Source of the DNA: a virus
DNA length: 27,236 nucleotides
Strand: one strand, 5' to 3'
Virus record (IMG/VR): IMGVR_UViG_3300044641_005844
Span: 1 to 27,236 of that record
Position numbers and translations under genes: made by a program. Below the pieces are notes generated by a model, which worked only from the letters and a program-made list of their open reading frames with translations, was not told the origin of the DNA and did not search any database. Positions within the stretch are counted from its first letter, which is position 1; each line of letters begins with the position of its first letter. Shown here one piece after another: positions 7,437 to 14,558 of the stretch.

Positions 7437-7540
7437 ACGAACGTGCAGAACGTATTAATGGTTGGGCAGCAATGATTGGCATTGTTGCCGCAATTGGTAG
7501 TTATGCTGCCACTGGTCAAATTATTCCTGGTATTTGGTGA
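7433..7540 (+). CDS. hli: Minimal high-light-inducible protein, second copy
   Basis: 35 residues, little more than the LHC helix: [16 protein letters not shown] then a hydrophobic helix ending in ATGQIIPGIW. The ExxN of the chlorophyll-binding motif is kept (E6, N9), but the following Arg of ExxNxR is Trp11. AAGGAGA at 7420-7426 is a good ribosome site. It is half the length of the hli at 6629. Very short Hli proteins are known in cyanophages. Confidence 0.88.
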   Translation: MNERAERINGWAAMIGIVAAIGSYAATGQIIPGIW

Positions 7541-7541
7541 T

Positions 7542-7685
7542 ATGAAGTGTAAAGTGCAGTTGTATGTAGCAGGTAAGGTCTTCCACGAAATAGTAGAGGC
7601 AAGAGATTATCAGGATGCAAGGGAAACTGCACTTGCACGAAATCCAAATGCTAAAGTTGTTGGAGTTACCGCTGTTTTTGATTAA
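7542..7685 (+). CDS. Small conserved cyanophage-type protein
   Basis: 47 residues from ATG 7542, one base after the hli stop; the longer frame from 7476 runs through the hli gene and is not the start. The sequence KVQLYVAGKVFHEIVEARD followed by DARETALARNPNAKVVGV looks like a small alpha/beta fold. No known domain. It belongs to the ferredoxin-hli transcript. Confidence 0.75.
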   Translation: MKCKVQLYVAGKVFHEIVEARDYQDARETALARNPNAKVVGVTAVFD

Positions 7686-7735
7686 TAATTATGTTTAATT
7701 TTTTTAAAAAAGAAGAAACGACTAGGGAGGTTCCT

Positions 7736-8263
7736 ATGCGTAAAGAGAAATATATTATCCCTCAAGTAGAATTTGTATTCCGTGAGAACGGAGAATTTGT
7801 AAATCGCACATCTTCAGAACTTTTCGATGGGAAGCGTGTTGTCATTTTTAGCTTGCCTGGTGCTTTCACTCCTACTTGCAGTGCCTATCAGCTACCTGGA
7901 TTCGAAGAGAAATATGACGACTTTATTGGTCTCGGCATCGACGCTATTTACTGCATCTCTGTTAATGATGGGTTTGTAATGAATGCTTGGGCACAGGACC
8001 AGAACATCAAGAATGTAAAACTTATCCCTGATGGTAATGCATATTTCACCCGTTCTATGGGATATCTCGTAACCAAATCTAATCTTGGTTTCGGTCAACG
8101 TTCTTGGCGTTATGCTGCTGTTATTGATAATGGAGTTATCGAAAAACTATTCGTTGAAGATGGTATGCGTGATAATGCAGATACTGATCCATACGAGAAG
8201 AGCACCCCAGAAAATCTTCTTGAGTATGTGAAGTCTACAGTTCGTGAAGCAGTTCCTGCATAA
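7736..8263 (+). CDS. Peroxiredoxin, Prx5/AhpC-TSA type
   Basis: 175 residues from ATG 7736, which has AGGGAGG at 7724-7730 just upstream. An ATG at 7691 would add 15 residues and has no ribosome site. With the shorter start the peroxidatic Cys is C48 in PGAFTPTC, the usual Prx5 position. Further family marks: YCISVNDGFVMNAWAQ, the Arg of QRSWRYAAVIDNG. It reduces hydrogen peroxide and organic peroxides in the cytoplasm with thiol donors. The glutaredoxin at 17547 could be a partner, since Prx5 enzymes often use glutaredoxin. It fits protection from photo-oxidative stress. Confidence 0.92.
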   Translation: MRKEKYIIPQVEFVFRENGEFVNRTSSELFDGKRVVIFSLPGAFTPTCSAYQLPGFEEKYDDFIGLGIDAIYCISVNDGFVMNAWAQDQNIKNVKLIPDGNAYFTRSMGYLVTKSNLGFGQRSWRYAAVIDNGVIEKLFVEDGMRDNADTDPYEKSTPENLLEYVKSTVREAVPA

Positions 8264-8289
8264 CTATTAATGTAGTTTTTTATAGAACA

Positions 8290-8379
8290 ATGTTCCACGA
8301 AATACTTTTTACTCTTACTGGGATTGGTTCCTTAGTTCTTATTTCCTACGCAATTAATAAAACAACTGAAGACTTGTGA
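8290..8379 (+). CDS. Possible 29-residue single-helix membrane peptide
   Basis: ATG 8290 to TGA 8377-8379. MFHEILFTLTGIGSLVLISYAI forms one membrane helix, followed by a polar tail NKTTEDL. It lies between the peroxiredoxin stop and that operon's terminator. No strong ribosome site. Helix-plus-polar-tail composition supports a real mini-protein. Function unknown. Confidence 0.5.
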   Translation: MFHEILFTLTGIGSLVLISYAINKTTEDL

Positions 8380-8385
8380 GAATAT

Positions 8386-8419
8386 AACTCTGCTGCTAAA
8401 TAGACAGCAGAGTTTTTTT
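8386..8419 (+). terminator. Intrinsic terminator after the hli-ferredoxin-peroxiredoxin operon
   Basis: Stem ACTCTGCTG (8387-8395) and CAGCAGAGT (8405-8413), nine-base loop, then a run of seven T. The next start codon (8423) follows the T-tract by three bases. Confidence 0.9.
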
Positions 8420-8422
8420 ATT

Positions 8423-8584
8423 ATGCCAAGAGGACAACTTACTAAGGATATTATAAGAATGGAAGTTCTTAAAATAAAAAATCAATTGGATAGAGATGAA
8501 TTTAGTTGGGGTGGCAATCCTAAAGAAGTTGCTCACAGGTATCTGAATAAAGTATTAGATAAAATTGAAGAGTATTATAGATAA
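8423..8584 (+). CDS. Small conserved hypothetical protein
   Basis: 53 residues, MPRGQLTKDIIRMEVLKIKN to a TAA at 8582-8584. Basic, helical, with a central WGGNP turn and a C-terminal helix (NKVLDKIEEYYR); no membrane segment. The ATG follows the terminator T-tract directly and lacks a ribosome site, so expression would need read-through or another start. Codon use is like the surrounding phage genes. Resembles small conserved cyanophage proteins from memory; function unknown. Confidence 0.6.
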   Translation: MPRGQLTKDIIRMEVLKIKNQLDRDEFSWGGNPKEVAHRYLNKVLDKIEEYYR

Positions 8585-8603
8585 GTAAATTTGCAAAAGA
8601 ATA

Positions 8604-9293
8604 ATGAGAATAGATCTTCATAACTTTTTCAAACACTATGATGAAAAGAATCCAAAGCACGTTGCTGCTGTAGAGCAACTTGAGGTTGATTTGGCAGCTA
8701 AATTCCCAGAGTTGATGGATGACTCGGCAAACTGGGTGAAAATTTATAGAACAAAAGCAGAACAAACAGTTCCTGGAGTTCTTAACGTTCCTTATTTTCC
8801 ACAAACAGATAATTACAGAGATGCTCAGAGAACCTGTAATTCATCTGCATGTGCTATGTGTTTAGAGTATTTCAAACCTGGCACTCTAGTAGGACCTAAA
8901 GGAGATGACGCCTACATTAGAAAAGTTTTTGCAATCGGTGATACGACTGATCACGCCGTACAGACAAAAGTTTTATCGTCTTATGGTGTTAATTCACGAT
9001 TTAGTTACAATCTTTCTTTTGCTGATCTTGATAGGGAGCTTGCCGCTGGCAGACCTGTCATTATTGGTATTCTTCACAGGGGTTCTTTATCTTCACCTAC
9101 TGGTGGGCACATGGTTGTAGTGATTGGAAAGAAAGGTGAAGATTATGTTGTCAATGACCCATATGGATCATTGAATGATGGTTATACTGGGTCAGTCTAT
9201 AATGGAAAAGGTGCAGTTTATAAGAGAAGTGAACTTGCTCGTAGATGGACTGCTGATGGTCCAAAATCAGGATGGGGTAGAATATTCTCATGA
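8604..9293 (+). CDS. C39-like cysteine peptidase (Peptidase_C39_2)
   Basis: 229 residues. An N-terminal ~50-residue helical module comes before a papain-like C39 domain starting at NVPYFPQTDNY (61-71). Catalytic residues are C78 (TCNSSAC), H169 (TGGHMVVV) and D185 (VNDPYG). Such domains cut peptides or peptidoglycan cross-bridges. The stop overlaps the lysozyme start (ATGA), and its N-terminal module resembles that of the lysozyme, so both probably act on the cell wall together. It could instead be a virion-associated peptidase. Confidence 0.82.
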   Translation: MRIDLHNFFKHYDEKNPKHVAAVEQLEVDLAAKFPELMDDSANWVKIYRTKAEQTVPGVLNVPYFPQTDNYRDAQRTCNSSACAMCLEYFKPGTLVGPKGDDAYIRKVFAIGDTTDHAVQTKVLSSYGVNSRFSYNLSFADLDRELAAGRPVIIGILHRGSLSSPTGGHMVVVIGKKGEDYVVNDPYGSLNDGYTGSVYNGKGAVYKRSELARRWTADGPKSGWGRIFS

Positions 9294-9904
9294 GTATTAA
9301 ATTTATTGATGCAGTAAAAAATCATAAGGATCTTCCACACCAAATTGATGCTTGGAATTTTCTTCAAGCAACAGTGCATAAAGAGATTCTAGATGAGTTT
9401 GCTAGAAGGTATAGAAATCAAAAGATAGAACCAACTCTTGAAGGTCTCCCACTTCCAGGAGTAGATTTAATCAAGGAGTTTGAAGGATGTCATCTAAAGG
9501 CATATTATGATCCTTTGACTGGAGGACTTCCTATCACAATTGGTTGGGGGAGCACTCGTAGAAAAGATGGAACTCGTTTTATGATCGGTAATAAGATCAC
9601 TCAAGAAGAAGCGGATGATCTTTTATACTTTCAACTTCGTCGTGAGTTTCTTCCATCATTACAAAAAATCCCATATTGGAATGAGATGAATGAAAATCAA
9701 CAAGGAGCTCTTTTATCTTTTGCTTATAATCTTGGTGCTGGTTTCTACGGGTCTTCCAATTTTAATACCATAACCAGGGTTCTTCGTGAAAAGAAATGGA
9801 ATGAAGTCCCAGCAGTATTAGAACTTTATCGCAATCCTGGTAGTAAAGTAGAAGCAGGATTGCTGAGAAGAAGAAAAGCAGAAGGTAAACTTTGGGTTTC
9901 TTAA
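9290..9904 (+). CDS. GH24 lysozyme-type endolysin
   Basis: 204 residues. The GH24 domain begins near residue 57. The catalytic series is E65 (EFEGCHLKAYYDP), D74 and T83 (PITIGWG), matching the Glu-Asp-Thr set of T4 lysozyme. Further marks are NQQGALLSFAYNLG and the C-terminal RRRKAEGKLW. It hydrolyses the glycan strand of peptidoglycan. Residues 1-50 form an extra helical module shared with the upstream peptidase. There is no signal peptide, so it would need a holin. It ends tail-to-tail with the minus-strand gene, stop codons sharing TTAA at 9901-9904. Confidence 0.93.
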   Translation: MSIKFIDAVKNHKDLPHQIDAWNFLQATVHKEILDEFARRYRNQKIEPTLEGLPLPGVDLIKEFEGCHLKAYYDPLTGGLPITIGWGSTRRKDGTRFMIGNKITQEEADDLLYFQLRREFLPSLQKIPYWNEMNENQQGALLSFAYNLGAGFYGSSNFNTITRVLREKKWNEVPAVLELYRNPGSKVEAGLLRRRKAEGKLWVS

Positions 9905-10224
9905 TCGTCTAATTTAGTTCGTAAAGCAATCACTGTAGTAAGAATAGTCAATAAAGTTTCATACCCTCTTCTTTGAGATTCATTACAATCTGAAGGAGGA
10001 GGGTTTTTTAGTCCACCTAGAAGATTTGCGTATGTAATTGTTCCTGGAATCATAAAGTTGCAGGCAACAAAATTCATTCCTACAAACCCAATTACAGAAC
10101 AGCAAATAATAAAGATTAGTTTATTCAGAATAGAACCACGCTTTTTTCCTACCTCTTTTTGCGGGTCTTCTGATGAATCTGATGATTTCTGGGAATTGTC
10201 TTTTTGGGGGAATTCTTCTGGCAT
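9901..10224 (-). CDS. Single-pass membrane protein, holin or lysis-accessory candidate
   Basis: 107 residues. A polar, Ser/Lys/Glu-rich N-terminus (1-35) is followed by a strong membrane helix at ~36-57 (LIFIICCSVIGFVGMNFVAC), a Gly/Pro loop and a C-terminal segment ESQRRGYETLLTILTTVIAL that is amphipathic or membrane-seeking. GGAG lies about 8 bases before the ATG. It converges on the endolysin gene. Size and topology allow a holin-like role, but no holin family was recognised and the opposite strand argues against simple co-expression. Hypothetical. Confidence 0.65.
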   Translation of the reverse strand: MPEEFPQKDNSQKSSDSSEDPQKEVGKKRGSILNKLIFIICCSVIGFVGMNFVACNFMIPGTITYANLLGGLKNPPPSDCNESQRRGYETLLTILTTVIALRTKLDD

Positions 10225-10287
10225 TTAGAAATACTCCGTCATTAGTAATTAATCTTATAACAAGTAATCCAATGAGAAGAATCTTTT

Positions 10288-10629
10288 TCATTGTGGATAG
10301 GGTTTTGCGTATCCTTCTTTTATCATATGGGTATTTATTGGAATATCATCTTCTCCAAGATATATCCATCCGAGAATTCGGCCATACTTATCATCTTTTT
10401 CTGTCCTAATAAGCATAGTTTTTTCAGTAGTTAGTTTTTCCTCTAACCATCTTTTTGACTCCAAACCATTAATCTTTTCTTCGAGATTTTTTGTTCTTGT
10501 TTCTGGAGCATCTATTCCAGCAAGACGAATTCTTTGGGAAATTATAACATTAAATCCCAAATCAATTTCAACATCAAGAGTATCACCATCAATTATTTTT
10601 GCTATTTTCTTGATTTTGTACTCGTACAT
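10288..10629 (-). CDS. Thermonuclease-like (SNase) nuclease
   Basis: 113 residues from the ATG at 10629. A TTG at 10716 would add 29 residues with a hydrophobic stretch (YLIICCILYILLLY) and cannot be ruled out; it would make the protein membrane-anchored. SNase marks: IIDGDTLDVEID (12-23), R35-L-A-G-I-D40-A-P-E43 and KYGR84. R35, D40 and E43 fall at the same numbers as in staphylococcal nuclease. It cuts DNA and RNA with calcium. It ends at GYAKPYPQ, slightly shorter than usual. Likely role: degradation of host nucleic acid or recycling (inference). Confidence 0.85.
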   Translation of the reverse strand: MYEYKIKKIAKIIDGDTLDVEIDLGFNVIISQRIRLAGIDAPETRTKNLEEKINGLESKRWLEEKLTTEKTMLIRTEKDDKYGRILGWIYLGEDDIPINTHMIKEGYAKPYPQ

Positions 10630-10714
10630 GTTTTCTGTTTTTATTTTATATAATAATAGTATGTATAATATGCAACATATTATGAGATACTTGAATTTAA
10701 ATTTATAAATTTGC

Positions 10715-10744
10715 AAAAAAAATCAGCACCTAGGTGCTGATTTT
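10715..10744 (-). terminator. Minus-strand intrinsic terminator
   Basis: Perfect palindrome ATCAGCACCTAGGTGCTGAT at 10722-10741. On the minus strand it is followed by eight T (A-run at 10715-10722). It ends transcription of the small genes at 10761-11187, so the thermonuclease just beyond must have another promoter or depend on read-through. Confidence 0.82.
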
Positions 10745-10760
10745 AAATTTTAAGACAACA

Positions 10761-10955
10761 TTAAGCAGATTGTGCTTCTTCGATTTGCACTTCTGCTGGA
10801 ATGAATTTTTTTCCTTTTTTTAAAAGATTTGCTGCTTCTTCATCATGGATTGCATTTTTTTGCGCCCAAGTCAAATCAAAATCAGAAACAGATTGATTTT
10901 TAGAAACTTTAGTGCAAATTGCTAGCAATCTTTTTCTTGTTCCCTCGTTTAACAT
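10761..10955 (-). CDS. Small hypothetical protein
   Basis: 64 residues, MLNEGTRKRLLAICTKVSKN at the N-terminus. A central DFDLTWAQKNAIHDEEAANL segment follows, with an acidic tail (EVQIEEAQSA). Helical and soluble, with one Cys. ATAAATA on the minus strand at 10983-10989 may be a late promoter for it. The terminator at 10715 lies just downstream. No function recognised. Confidence 0.72.
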   Translation of the reverse strand: MLNEGTRKRLLAICTKVSKNQSVSDFDLTWAQKNAIHDEEAANLLKKGKKFIPAEVQIEEAQSA

Positions 10956-10992
10956 GTTTACACCTGGTATATTTACTTTATATATTTATTTA

Positions 10993-11187
10993 TTAAGATT
11001 TTTTTTCTTCTTTATGTATCCAAGTCTTTAGTTCTGTTAGGTAATTTCTCAATAAATCTGCTTTTTCTAGATGCCATTTATCACCACTCTTGAAATATTC
11101 TTGAGTGTGATTGTCTATTGCTTTTAGGGTGTTGTGGATTGGTGCATTCCAAGGTTCCCTAATAGGAGTATTCCATTCCCGAGGCAT
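10993..11187 (-). CDS. Small hypothetical protein
   Basis: 64 residues, starting MPREWNTPIREPWNAPIHNT, with a repeated (R/N)EPWNxPI-like motif at the N-terminus. A helix HLEKADLLRNYLTELKTWIH and a lysine-rich tail follow. No membrane segment. A minus-strand late-promoter motif lies 24 bases upstream (11211-11218). Looks like a conserved cyanophage protein; function unknown. Confidence 0.72.
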   Translation of the reverse strand: MPREWNTPIREPWNAPIHNTLKAIDNHTQEYFKSGDKWHLEKADLLRNYLTELKTWIHKEEKKS

Positions 11188-11210
11188 ATACGGGGAAAAG
11201 CAGTTTTAAG

Positions 11211-11218
11211 TATTTATG
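11211..11218 (-). promoter_or_regulatory. Late promoter (ATAAATA) on the minus strand
   Basis: Plus-strand TATTTATG at 11211-11218 reads CATAAATA on the minus strand, the T4-type late core. It is 24 bases from the ATG at 11187, a normal distance. In AT-rich DNA this 7-mer alone is modest evidence. Confidence 0.5.
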
Positions 11219-11253
11219 TGCTAAAATATATAAAATAATACATTTGAAAATAA

Positions 11254-11928
11254 ATGCGTGAAATGAAAAAATTGCTTTATAATTTTTATACTACAGATAG
11301 ATGCTCCTTTAACGTTTCTGATGGTGGAGGACCTTTTGGGTTTGATATACACCATGCACTGGAGATTGATTATTTAATAAAAAAATATCAAATTGAAAAG
11401 ATAGTAGAAACAGGAACGAATATGGCAGATACCACGGAGTATCTTGCAAAAAATTATCCAAAGATAAAAATAGTTTCATCAGAAACAAATAGAGATTTTT
11501 TTAATTTTTCCAAAAAAAGATTAATATCATACTCTAATGTTTTTTTATTAAATCAAAGTTCTGAGAAAGTTGTATCTTTAGAAAGTAAAGAAGAGGTGAA
11601 TACATTATATTATCTTGACGCACATTGGGAACAATATTGGCCACTTAAAGATGAAATTGAAAATATTTCTTCGGGAGTTGTTTGTGTTGGGGATTTTAAT
11701 ATAAATCACTATTCTTATGGATTTGATTATTATAATAATACAATTTGTGATGAAAGTCTTATAAGAAGCACTGGATTTTCTGGAAAAATTTATACAAATA
11801 ATCCTTATAATTTAAACTACCCATTCCCATTATTACAAAAAGAAAGATTGGGTGGGAGGGCTTATTTTTGTAAAAATGTTGAAAAAGATTTTATGCAAGA
11901 TAGTCAATATTTTAGATTGCATAATTGA
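11254..11928 (+). CDS. Class I SAM methyltransferase-like protein
   Basis: 224 residues from ATG 11254 (MREMKK; ATG 11263 also possible). A Rossmann-type SAM site is suggested by EKIVETGTNMADTTEYLA near residue 49-66, an acidic second strand end (KIVSSETNRDF), and the strand YYLDAHWEQYWPLKDEI near 128-144, which resembles the LDAHW motif of some phage and cyanobacterial methyltransferases. It lies alone on the plus strand between the minus-strand block and the psbA promoter. Substrate unknown. Confidence 0.62.
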   Translation: MREMKKLLYNFYTTDRCSFNVSDGGGPFGFDIHHALEIDYLIKKYQIEKIVETGTNMADTTEYLAKNYPKIKIVSSETNRDFFNFSKKRLISYSNVFLLNQSSEKVVSLESKEEVNTLYYLDAHWEQYWPLKDEIENISSGVVCVGDFNINHYSYGFDYYNNTICDESLIRSTGFSGKIYTNNPYNLNYPFPLLQKERLGGRAYFCKNVEKDFMQDSQYFRLHN

Positions 11929-11944
11929 CCCCAAAAATTCTGGC

Positions 11945-11978
11945 TTGACAGAAGGTTTTGGTCATGCTACTATAAATA
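11945..11978 (+). promoter_or_regulatory. Overlapping early and late promoters of psbA
   Basis: TTGACA at 11945-11950, 17-base spacer, TACTAT at 11968-11973. The late core TATAAATA occupies 11971-11978, overlapping the -10 box. Both would start close to 11980-11985, so psbA could be expressed early and late from nearly the same start. Confidence 0.72.
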
Positions 11979-11986
11979 GGTAAACA

Positions 11987-12142
11987 AATGTTAAGAATCT
12001 CTCATAAATCTTAACATTGTTAACACCCCGAAAACCGAGACCTCTAGGGTGTATAAATTACGTCTCTCATATCCCCGCTGAGGGTGCGGGGAGCATAGTA
12101 CCTCCACCATTTCCCTGATGGACTTACTAACTTTTTAAACAA
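11987..12142 (+). ncRNA. Structured psbA leader RNA, probably a PhotoRC-type motif
   Basis: The leader of about 160 bases contains a 10-bp inverted repeat (AATGTTAAGA 11987-11996 with 12009-12018). Next is a stem ACACCC 12023-12028 with GGGTGT 12047-12052, whose loop GAGAC (12037-12041) can pair with GTCTC at 12062-12066 as a pseudoknot. A hairpin CCCCGC 12073-12078 with GCGGGG 12086-12091 follows, then a small hairpin CCAT/ATGG at 12107-12121 whose loop CCCT can pair with AGGG of the previous loop. Conserved RNAs named PhotoRC-I and PhotoRC-II are known before psbA in marine cyanobacteria and cyanophages; this is probably one. No Shine-Dalgarno precedes the psbA ATG. Confidence 0.65.
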
Positions 12143-13222
12143 ATGACTGCTACAATTTCACGTCAACAACAATCGAATACTTGGGAACAGTTCTGCAACT
12201 GGATTACTTCAACCGATAATCGTCTTTATGTCGGTTGGTTTGGAGTCCTGATGATTCCTTGCCTGCTTGCCGCTACTATCTGTTTCATCGTTGCTTTTAT
12301 CGCTGCTCCTCCTGTGGACATCGATGGTATCCGTGAACCCGTTGCTGGTTCACTCATGTACGGAAACAACATCATCTCAGGTGCTGTTATTCCTTCGTCC
12401 AACGCAATTGGACTGCACTTTTACCCTATTTGGGAAGCTGCTTCCCTAGATGAGTGGCTATATAATGGTGGACCTTTCCAACTGGTCGTCTTCCACTTTC
12501 TGATTGGTATCTATGCCTACATGGGTCGTGAATGGGAACTTTCTTACCGACTTGGTATGCGTCCTTGGATTTGTGTTGCCTACTCTGCACCCGTTGCTGC
12601 TGCTAGCGCAGTGTTTCTGGTCTATCCCTTCGGTCAAGGATCCTTCTCTGATGCGATGCCTCTCGGGATTTCGGGAACTTTCAACTACATGCTTGTTTTC
12701 CAGGCAGAACACAACATTCTCATGCATCCTTTCCACATGCTGGGAGTTGCTGGTGTCTTCGGTGGTTCTCTTTTCTCTGCTATGCACGGATCTCTTGTCA
12801 CCTCTAGTCTTGTACGTGAGACGACAGAAAATGAGTCCCAGAACTATGGATACAAGTTCGGACAAGAAGAAGAAACATACAACATCGTAGCTGCACACGG
12901 TTATTTCGGTCGTCTTATTTTCCAATACGCATCGTTCAATAACTCACGTTCACTGCACTTCTTCCTTGCTGCTTGGCCTGTTGTTGGCATCTGGTTCACT
13001 GCTCTTGGTGTTTCTACGATGGCTTTTAATCTCAACGGTCTGAATTTCAATCAGAGTATTCTCTCTGCTGAAGGTAAAGTAATCAACTCTTGGGCTGATG
13101 TACTTAACCGTGCAAATCTGGGGATGGAGGTGTCCCATGAGAGAAACGCCCACAACTTCCCTCTGGACCTTGCTGCTGCTGAGTCAACTCCCGTTGCTCT
13201 AACTGCTCCTGCTATTGGTTGA
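12143..13222 (+). CDS. psbA: Photosystem II reaction-centre protein D1
   Basis: 359 residues, full length, uninterrupted by an intron. All key residues are in place: Y161 and H190 (electron transfer), H198 (P680), H215 and H272 (non-haem iron), and D170, E189, H332, E333, H337, D342 and A344 (manganese cluster, with the processing site after A344). Residue 130 is Glu (GREWELS), the high-light D1 form; D1:1 has Gln. Phage D1 replaces host D1 lost to photodamage, keeping energy supply during infection. It has its own early and late promoters, a structured leader and a terminator. Confidence 0.99.
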   Translation: MTATISRQQQSNTWEQFCNWITSTDNRLYVGWFGVLMIPCLLAATICFIVAFIAAPPVDIDGIREPVAGSLMYGNNIISGAVIPSSNAIGLHFYPIWEAASLDEWLYNGGPFQLVVFHFLIGIYAYMGREWELSYRLGMRPWICVAYSAPVAAASAVFLVYPFGQGSFSDAMPLGISGTFNYMLVFQAEHNILMHPFHMLGVAGVFGGSLFSAMHGSLVTSSLVRETTENESQNYGYKFGQEEETYNIVAAHGYFGRLIFQYASFNNSRSLHFFLAAWPVVGIWFTALGVSTMAFNLNGLNFNQSILSAEGKVINSWADVLNRANLGMEVSHERNAHNFPLDLAAAESTPVALTAPAIG

Positions 13223-13248
13223 TAACAACTGAATAACTAATATAACTA

Positions 13249-13275
13249 AGAGGGTATAACAACCCTCTTTTTTTT
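13249..13275 (+). terminator. psbA terminator
   Basis: Stem AGAGGGT (13249-13255) and ACCCTCT (13262-13268), loop ATAACA, T-run to 13275. The next ATG begins at the following base. Confidence 0.9.
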
Positions 13276-13398
13276 ATGTCTCATAATACTCAAAACGAAC
13301 CTATGCCTACCTGGGTAATCTGGGCAGGTATAGGACTTATGGTATTCACAGTTCTTGTGTTTGTTTTATTCACTCTTGGTCAGATTTATTGGGGATAA
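13276..13398 (+). CDS. Small single-helix membrane protein between psbA and psbD
   Basis: 40 residues: a polar start MSHNTQNEPMPTW and one long helix (VIWAGIGLMVFTVLVFVLFT) ending GQIYWG. ATG 13276 touches the T-tract of the psbA terminator; ATG 13303 would give 31 residues. Neither has a ribosome site. Its size, single helix and place between the two reaction-centre genes recall small photosystem subunits, but it does not match PsbI, J, M, X or PetG as I know them. Confidence 0.6.
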   Translation: MSHNTQNEPMPTWVIWAGIGLMVFTVLVFVLFTLGQIYWG

Positions 13399-13437
13399 GC
13401 ACTAATACTTATTGCCCCTTTTGTTAAGAGATGTTAA

Positions 13438-13445
13438 CATAAATA
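13438..13445 (+). promoter_or_regulatory. Late promoter of psbD
   Basis: CATAAATA at 13438-13445, 21 bases before the psbD ATG. It is preceded by GTTAAGAGATGTTAAC, which echoes the GTTAAGA repeat in the psbA leader. AGGAGG at 13459-13464 is only 2 bases from the ATG, closer than usual. Confidence 0.6.
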
Positions 13446-13466
13446 TGAGAAATGATATAGGAGGTT

Positions 13467-14528
13467 ATGACTTCATCTACTCTTTCACAACCTATTTCAC
13501 AGCGAGGATGGTTCGATGTCTTGGATGACTGGCTTAAACGAGATCGCTTTGTCTTTGTGGGTTGGTCTGGATTACTTCTTTTTCCCACTGCTTATTTGGC
13601 CCTTGGTGGCTGGCTTACTGGCACAACGTTTGTTACGAGCTGGTACACCCACGGGTTGGCGTCTTCTTACCTTGAGGGTGCTAATTTCCTCACAGCAGCT
13701 GTGTCAACGCCTGCAGATGCTATGGGTCATTCTCTTCTTCTACTTTGGGGTCCTGAGTCTCAAGGGGATATTGTCAGGTGGTTCCAACTTGGGGGACTCT
13801 GGCCTTTTGTGGCGCTCCACGGATCTTTCGCTCTAATTGGATTCATGCTTCGCCAGTTTGAGATTGCTCGTCTGGTAGGTATCCGTCCTTATAATGCAAT
13901 CGCATTCTCTGGCCCAATTGCAGTATTTGTTTCAGTATTCCTGATGTATCCACTGGGTCAATCCAGTTGGTTCTTTGCTCCATCATTTGGTGTGGCAGCA
14001 ATCTTCAGATTCCTTCTATTCCTTCAAGGTTTCCACAACTGGACTCTTAATCCTTTCCATATGATGGGAGTTGCTGGTATACTAGGAGGTGCTCTGCTCT
14101 GTGCTATTCATGGAGCAACTGTAGAAAATACACTTTATGAAGACAGTGATCAATCAAACACTTTCAAAGCATTTGAACCTACACAGGAAGAAGAAACGTA
14201 TTCAATGGTTACTGCAAACCGCTACTGGTCTCAAATCTTCGGTATTGCTTTTTCTAATAAGCGTTGGTTGCATTTCTTTATGCTTTTCGTCCCTGTCATG
14301 GGTCTCTGGACTAGTTCTATTGGGATTATTGGTCTTGCCCTTAATCTTCGAGCTTATGACTTTGTATCTCAAGAGATTAGAGCAGCAGAGGATCCAGAGT
14401 TTGAAACCTTCTATACCAAGAACATTCTTCTGAATGAAGGTCTACGTGCTTGGATGGCTCCAGTAGATCAACCTCACGAGAACTTTGTGTTCCCAGAGGA
14501 AGTATTGCCCCGAGGCAATGCTCTGTGA
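13467..14528 (+). CDS. psbD: Photosystem II reaction-centre protein D2
   Basis: 353 residues, full length. From [20 protein letters not shown] onwards it is a clear D2, with redox-active tyrosine Y161 ([10 protein letters not shown]), the [15 protein letters not shown] chlorophyll-ligand block and the C-terminal [17 protein letters not shown]. The first ~12 residues ([12 protein letters not shown]) differ from host D2. Its product pairs with D1. The AGGAGG is unusually close to the ATG. Own late promoter and terminator separate it from psbA, so the two can be adjusted independently. Confidence 0.99.
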   Translation: MTSSTLSQPISQRGWFDVLDDWLKRDRFVFVGWSGLLLFPTAYLALGGWLTGTTFVTSWYTHGLASSYLEGANFLTAAVSTPADAMGHSLLLLWGPESQGDIVRWFQLGGLWPFVALHGSFALIGFMLRQFEIARLVGIRPYNAIAFSGPIAVFVSVFLMYPLGQSSWFFAPSFGVAAIFRFLLFLQGFHNWTLNPFHMMGVAGILGGALLCAIHGATVENTLYEDSDQSNTFKAFEPTQEEETYSMVTANRYWSQIFGIAFSNKRWLHFFMLFVPVMGLWTSSIGIIGLALNLRAYDFVSQEIRAAEDPEFETFYTKNILLNEGLRAWMAPVDQPHENFVFPEEVLPRGNAL

Positions 14529-14535
14529 TATACTT

Positions 14536-14558
14536 GGAGGGGCAACCCTCCTTTTTTT
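14536..14558 (+). terminator. psbD terminator
   Basis: Stem GGAGGG (14536-14541) and CCCTCC (14546-14551) with GCAA tetraloop, then seven T. The next ATG starts at 14559. Confidence 0.92.

Noticed and set aside
10630-10716. N-terminal membrane anchor on the thermonuclease from a TTG start
   Set aside because: TTG start without ribosome site, in very AT-rich DNA; the domain begins naturally at ATG 10629. Kept as an alternative only.
12458-12925. Minus-strand frame inside psbA, considered as an antisense gene
   Set aside because: No coding character. An antisense RNA to psbA is known in another cyanophage, but no promoter on this strand could be seen here.
12143-13222. Group I intron in psbA, known in some cyanophages and linked with HNH endonucleases
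   Set aside because: The psbA frame is continuous at normal length; the HNH gene at 17157 stands alone.
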